Source: Scytonema millei VB511283
Lineage (GTDB): Bacteria; Cyanobacteriota; Cyanobacteriia; Cyanobacteriales; Chroococcidiopsidaceae
Length of the DNA stretch: 64,000 nucleotides
Assembly: GCF_000817735.3 (NCBI RefSeq)
Contig: NZ_JTJC03000002.1
Coordinates: 504,242 to 568,241 of the forward strand
Direction: 5' to 3'
The stretch's first letter is position 1. Each line of letters opens with the position of its first letter. The notes beneath the pieces were generated by a model that was not told the DNA's origin, did no database searches, and saw only the letters and a program-made list of their open reading frames with translations. Position numbers and translations under genes: made by a program. This document shows, piece by piece, positions 60,035 to 64,000 of the stretch.

Positions 60035-62380
60035 CTAACCTGAAACAGGCTGCGGTTCCCCCACTGCCTCCACAGCTTCAGTAGCGCGATCGCGCACGTA
60101 TTCGATTGCCCATAAAATAGCTTCAGGAGTCGCAGGAGAAGCCAAAGGAACGTAATCTGTCTCGCCAAATGCTGCAACTGCGGCGCGAATTGCTTCCCGT
60201 ACCGAAAGCGCCAACATCAACGGGGGTTCGCCTACAGCTTTACTACCATAAATTACCCCATCTTGAGCCGCCCGTTCTAATAAATGTAAATTGAAATTTT
60301 CTGGTATTTCACCAATTGTCGGAATTTTATAAGTACTGGGGGCATAAGTGCGGATGCGTCCTTTCTCATCCCACACCAACTCTTCCATCGTCAACCAACC
60401 CATTCCCTGTACGAAACCGCCTTCAATCTGCCCGCGATCGACTAAGGGATTCAAAGATTCTCCCACATCATGCACGATGTCAACTTGTCGTAACTTAAAG
60501 TTACCTGTAAAGCCATCCACCTCAACTTCACTTACAGCAGCGCCGTAAGCAAAATAGTAAAACGGTCTGCCTTTACCCGTCGCATCATCCCAATAAATAT
60601 TAGGAGTGCGATAATATCCTGTAGCTGAGAGGCTAATGCGATCGCCATACGCTTGTTTCGTCACTTCTTCAAAATGGACTCTTGCTGAAGGGTAAGTCCG
60701 ACAGTAAATCCAATCGTCGGCAAATACCATTTCTTCCGGTGTATCCAATTTCAGCAACCCAGCCGCCACCACAGCCAAGCGAGATTTCAGCGTTTCGCAA
60801 GCATCTTTCACTGCTTGTCCGTTTAAGTCTGCACCGCTAGAAGCAGCCGTGGCAGAAGTATTCGGTACTTTTTCCGTACTCGTAGGCATGATCCGCAAGC
60901 GTTCGATCTTTACCCCTAGCGTTTGGGCGGCGACTTGCAACATTTTAGTATGCAACCCCTGCCCCATTTCCGTGCCACCGTGGTTTAATTGAATGCTGCC
61001 GTCGGTGTAGATTAAAACTAACGCGCCTGCTTGGTTGTATTGGGTTTTATTGAAGGAAATCCCGAATTTTACGGGAGTAATTGCCAAACCGCGTTTTTTA
61101 TAAGTACTAGCTTGGTTGTACTGCGCGATCGCCTCTCTACGGGCAGTAAAATTAGAGCTATCTTTTACTTGCTGCCAAACTTTTGTAATCCGGTTATCAA
61201 AAATTTCTTGGTCGTAATGAGTAGTATTCGTTTCTCCTTCCCCGTGGTAGAAATTGCGTTCTCTCACCACTTCTGGGGGTAAACCTAAATGCCGCGCTAC
61301 TCGATCCACAATATCTTCAATGACTACCATGCCTTGGGGACCGCCAAAGCCTCGAAATGCTGTATTAGAAACTTTATTAGTTTTGGCAATTTGTCCTTTT
61401 ACTGCTAAATGGGGAATGTAATAAGCATTATCTACGTGTAACATTGCCCGCAAAAGTACGGGAGAAGATAAATCCAAACTCCAGCCACCATCGGCGTATA
61501 AATCTACATCTAAAGCAACGATTTTTCCCTCATTGGTAAAACCAACTTTATATTGTCCTAAAAAGCCGTGACGCTTACCCGTCAAAATCATATCGTGGTG
61601 ACGTTTTAATTTTACCCGCACCGGACGACCTGTTTTACACGCTGCGATCGCGGCTACACCTGCGAATGGATTTGCCTGCGATTCTTTCCCACCAAATCCG
61701 CCACCCATTCTGATACAAGTGACGACAACTTGATTTTTAGTAATCCCTAACACGCGGGAAACGACAATTTGAGTTTCTGTGGGATGCTGGGTAGAAGCAT
61801 AAACTTGATAATTACCTTCCCCATCTGGTATTACCCAACTCGCATGGGTTTCGAGGTAGAAATGATCTTGTCCGTTCATTGCCATTTCGCCTTCAAGATA
61901 GCAGTCTACCTGTTGTAAAGCCGCAGTCGGATCGCCTCGTTTAATCGCTTTCGGTTTAAGATGAAAGCTATCTGCTGCGATCGCGTCTTTTATCGTCAAG
62001 ATTGGTTCTAGTGGTTCGTATTCAACGACAACTTTTTCTGCACCCAGTCTTGCAGCTTCATCGGTTTCTCCTGCTACCCAAACTACTGCTTGTCCGTAGT
62101 AACTAATTTCCTCGTCGGGAAGTAGGATTTCATCGTAGACAATCGTTCCAGTATCGTTGACTCCTGGTACGTCGGCGGCGGTGATAACAGTAACAACTCC
62201 ATCAATTTCATATGCGCCAGCAGGATCGATTTTGGTAATTCGCGCCTTCGCGTGGGGAGAGAGTACGGGGTAGAGGGAAAGCATCCCTGCTGGTAAGCGT
62301 TGGTCATCAGTATAAATTGCTTTGCCGCTGACGTGTCCAACTGCGCTTTCGTGGCTTCTTTTTTCCCCTACTGTGTTCAT
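60035..62380 (-). CDS. xdhB: Xanthine dehydrogenase molybdenum-binding subunit
   Basis: A 781-residue large subunit of the xanthine oxidase family, start ATG 62380 (MNTVGEKRSHESAVGHVSGKAIYTDD). Cofactor-contacting segments are GGGFGGKESQANPF, NTAFRGFGGPQG, HGGTEMGQGLHTKMLQ and, near the C-terminus, GSKAVGEPPLMLALSVREAI with the catalytic Glu. It oxidises hypoxanthine and xanthine to urate together with the [2Fe-2S]/FAD subunit. The upstream partner gene is 143 bp away on the same strand. No xdhC chaperone is in the window. Cytoplasmic. Confidence 0.94.
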   Translation of the reverse strand: MNTVGEKRSHESAVGHVSGKAIYTDDQRLPAGMLSLYPVLSPHAKARITKIDPAGAYEIDGVVTVITAADVPGVNDTGTIVYDEILLPDEEISYYGQAVVWVAGETDEAARLGAEKVVVEYEPLEPILTIKDAIAADSFHLKPKAIKRGDPTAALQQVDCYLEGEMAMNGQDHFYLETHASWVIPDGEGNYQVYASTQHPTETQIVVSRVLGITKNQVVVTCIRMGGGFGGKESQANPFAGVAAIAACKTGRPVRVKLKRHHDMILTGKRHGFLGQYKVGFTNEGKIVALDVDLYADGGWSLDLSSPVLLRAMLHVDNAYYIPHLAVKGQIAKTNKVSNTAFRGFGGPQGMVVIEDIVDRVARHLGLPPEVVRERNFYHGEGETNTTHYDQEIFDNRITKVWQQVKDSSNFTARREAIAQYNQASTYKKRGLAITPVKFGISFNKTQYNQAGALVLIYTDGSIQLNHGGTEMGQGLHTKMLQVAAQTLGVKIERLRIMPTSTEKVPNTSATAASSGADLNGQAVKDACETLKSRLAVVAAGLLKLDTPEEMVFADDWIYCRTYPSARVHFEEVTKQAYGDRISLSATGYYRTPNIYWDDATGKGRPFYYFAYGAAVSEVEVDGFTGNFKLRQVDIVHDVGESLNPLVDRGQIEGGFVQGMGWLTMEELVWDEKGRIRTYAPSTYKIPTIGEIPENFNLHLLERAAQDGVIYGSKAVGEPPLMLALSVREAIRAAVAAFGETDYVPLASPATPEAILWAIEYVRDRATEAVEAVGEPQPVSG

Positions 62381-62479
62381 GCGTTTACCCCTGACGAATG
62401 ATAAGATTTCGATCGCGCAAAGACGCAAAGGCGCAAAGATAAGAAGGTCAAAAGCTAAAAGTTAAAAGTCAAAATTACA

Positions 62480-62530
62480 ACAACTGTCAACCGTCTTCAC
62501 GCAGTGTAGCGTAGCGTTTACTGTCAACCA
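62480..62530 (+). repeat. Family-D dispersed repeat (copy D3)
   Basis: AACTGTCAACCGTCTTCACG, CAGTGTAGCGTAGCGTTTAC, then TGTCAACC. The stop codon of the upstream xdhA gene (62524-62526) is within its end. AACTGTC-type units and AAAGTCA heptamers lie on its left (62433-62480). Confidence 0.85.
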
Positions 62531-63927
62531 CCCATTTCCACAAAAAATTTCTCAAACAAATTTGCAACTAGCATCTTGCGATACTCGGCGCTACCGCGTA
62601 AATCGGTAAGTGGTGTAAAGGCTTGTTTCAATTCTGGTTTCGCTTGTTTTACTGTCTCAGCATTCCAAGGTTTGCCAAGTAGCATTGATTCTACTGCTAT
62701 TGCCCTAGCTGGTGTTGCGGCAACTCCGCCGTATGCGAGTCTGGCGTGTTGGATTTGGTTGCGATCGCCCAAGTCGATTGTAAATGCAGCTGCGACAATA
62801 CTAATATCATCCGTACCGCGTTTCCCAACTTTATAAGATTGACTCAAACGGCGCACGCCTGTTGTAGTTTTGGGAATTTGGATGGAGACAATCACTTCCC
62901 CAGGCTGCAAGTCTGTTTTTCTATATCCTTTGAAAAAATCTGCGATGGGAAGAGTTCTTTCACCTCCACTCCCAGCTATACGTAATTGGGCATCTAAGGC
63001 TAGTAATACTGGAGGCAAGTCGCCAATTGGTGAAGCTGTACCGATATTACCTCCTAATGTGGCTCGGTTTCTAATTTGACGCGCCGCAAACCAGTACAGC
63101 ATCTCATCCATTGCCGGAAAGACACCGCGTAGGTTGTCTTCAATATGGCTTAGTGGTACTGCTGCCCCAATTTCTACTAATTCTGGTGTATTTGTCAGTA
63201 TTTTCAATTCTGCTACTGCTTCTAAGGAAATCAGCACCAGAAAGTCTTTGCTATGGTGGCTCATTTCCAGTCCTAAATCTGTTGCGCCTGCAACTAAGCT
63301 AGCGTCGGGGTGCTGTTGCAGTAATTCTAAAACTGTCTGTAACTGCGTCGGGCGATAAAACTTTTGGTCGGCGCAAGTGTAGCTAATTTGACTAAATTCA
63401 GTAGTTGCTTGTGCTATCTTCTGGCTGAAACAATCTCTGGGCGGCTGCATCTGCATCACTTGTTGAGCAGCACGGCGAATTGGTAAATATCCCGTACAAC
63501 GGCACAAGTTCCCCTCTATCGCTAGATCGTCAACTTGGCGATCGTAGTAGGCAGCAAACATGCTCATGATAAAGCCAGGGGTACAGTAGCCACACTGAGA
63601 ACCACCCGTCTCTACCATTGCGGCTTGGACTGGATGTAACTGTCCGTTGGCAACCCCTTCTACAGTAACAATTTCTCTTCCCGCTACCGCACCCAAGGGG
63701 ATAAGACAGCTATTGACTGCTTGATAGTGGGGTTTTCCATCCGCGCCTTCGCCTACAATGGCAATAGTACAAGCTCCACAGTCGCCATCGCCACAGCCTT
63801 CTTTCGTGCCGATGCGTCCGCTTTGCCGCAAGTACTCTAACAGCGTTATCGTCGGTGAGACATCTTTCAGGCGAACTGTTTCGCCATTGATGGTTAAAAT
63901 TAAGCGTTCTGATGATAATTGCTGCAC
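62524..63927 (-). CDS. xdhA: Xanthine dehydrogenase [2Fe-2S]/FAD subunit
   Basis: A 467-residue fused small subunit. The plant-type 2Fe-2S cluster is bound by C45, C50, C53 and C74 (GCGDGDCGAC and NSC), and the second cluster by QCGYCTPG and LCRCTG. The FAD domain begins near residue 190 (FYRPTQLQTVLELLQQHP) with SLVAGATDLGLEMS and ATLGGNIGTASPIGDLPPVLLALDA. Together with the downstream molybdenum subunit it forms the XdhAB enzyme of purine catabolism. The gene ends EMGG with the stop supplied by a family-D repeat. Confidence 0.94.
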   Translation of the reverse strand: MQQLSSERLILTINGETVRLKDVSPTITLLEYLRQSGRIGTKEGCGDGDCGACTIAIVGEGADGKPHYQAVNSCLIPLGAVAGREIVTVEGVANGQLHPVQAAMVETGGSQCGYCTPGFIMSMFAAYYDRQVDDLAIEGNLCRCTGYLPIRRAAQQVMQMQPPRDCFSQKIAQATTEFSQISYTCADQKFYRPTQLQTVLELLQQHPDASLVAGATDLGLEMSHHSKDFLVLISLEAVAELKILTNTPELVEIGAAVPLSHIEDNLRGVFPAMDEMLYWFAARQIRNRATLGGNIGTASPIGDLPPVLLALDAQLRIAGSGGERTLPIADFFKGYRKTDLQPGEVIVSIQIPKTTTGVRRLSQSYKVGKRGTDDISIVAAAFTIDLGDRNQIQHARLAYGGVAATPARAIAVESMLLGKPWNAETVKQAKPELKQAFTPLTDLRGSAEYRKMLVANLFEKFFVEMGG

Positions 63928-64000
63928 TTTCTAAATCCAATAGTTAAAAAGTGACTTCGCGATCGATCTTATACGAGTCAGCCACTGGGCTGCATAAAAG
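63928..64000. other. Window edge, upstream of xdhA
   Basis: 73 bp of probable xdhA leader. One HIP1-like site (GCGATCG) is present. No promoter call is possible at the cut edge. Confidence 0.3.

Overview
This 64-kb window looks like chromosome from a filamentous or Chroococcidiopsis-type cyanobacterium. The evidence is the dense HIP1 octamer (GCGATCGC) on both strands, heptamer tandem arrays between genes (STRR type), cyanobacterial-only families (DUF3172, a ferritin-like diiron protein, a KaiB-like protein beside PilT), a KdpD without a kinase domain, and Uma2/HicBA accessory genes. No phage, plasmid backbone, CRISPR array or rRNA was seen. Genus assignment is inference.

Layout. 1-8.6 kb: partial class II aldolase, AT-rich GT39 membrane glycosyltransferase, zinc-ribbon protein, DUF3172 protein, ABC-2 permease, the pilT/KaiB-like pair and two small membrane proteins. 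8.6-18.1 kb: wecB and SAM hydroxide adenosyltransferase, glgA, an M48 peptidase whose 3' end overlaps tRNA-Leu(CAA), a PilB/GspE-type ATPase, NIF3-like and ferritin-like proteins. 18.2-26.4 kb: kdpA-kdpB-kdpF/G-kdpC-kdpD, divergent from a two-component pair whose response regulator is truncated. 26.6-33.7 kb: orphan ParA, BioF-like aminotransferase, a small-gene cluster with a GNAT, Tex and a DHH phosphoesterase. 34-45.3 kb: PEP-synthase-like protein, archaeal-type ProRS, AlkA-type glycosylase, hicBA, an alpha/beta hydrolase, queuosine-precursor transporter, exported nucleoside hydrolase and a molybdopterin oxidoreductase. 45.4-57.6 kb: GNAT, LD-carboxypeptidase, GT4, a Cache hybrid kinase overlapping a REC-GGDEF-EAL gene, an IS4-family element, EamA transporter, SppA and AroH. 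57.7-64 kb: M20 amidohydrolase, Uma2 protein and xdhA-xdhB.

The most unusual feature is the repeat landscape. A 28-bp palindrome (family A, arms GTAGGGGCGCAC) occurs eight times, including one diverged copy. Three copies lie inside conserved genes, adding GAQLCAP or GAHSCAP peptides without breaking the frame. A related 60-66-bp element (family B) occurs five times and adds 22 codons to the EamA transporter. Heptamer arrays supply the C-terminus or stop of several genes, part of the KdpF/G N-terminus, the kdpD start codon, and an internal linker of the PEP-synthase-like protein. A third, MITE-like family (C) has an IS4-family element inserted in it with a 10-bp target duplication. Together these suggest a genome in which short palindromes and heptamer arrays repeatedly become protein sequence.

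Functional links visible here: potassium uptake (kdp plus a neighbouring two-component pair), type IV pilus motors (PilT, PilB-like), purine salvage/catabolism (periplasmic nucleoside hydrolase, xanthine dehydrogenase), envelope sugar synthesis (WecB, GT39, GT4, LD-carboxypeptidase) and c-di-GMP signalling.
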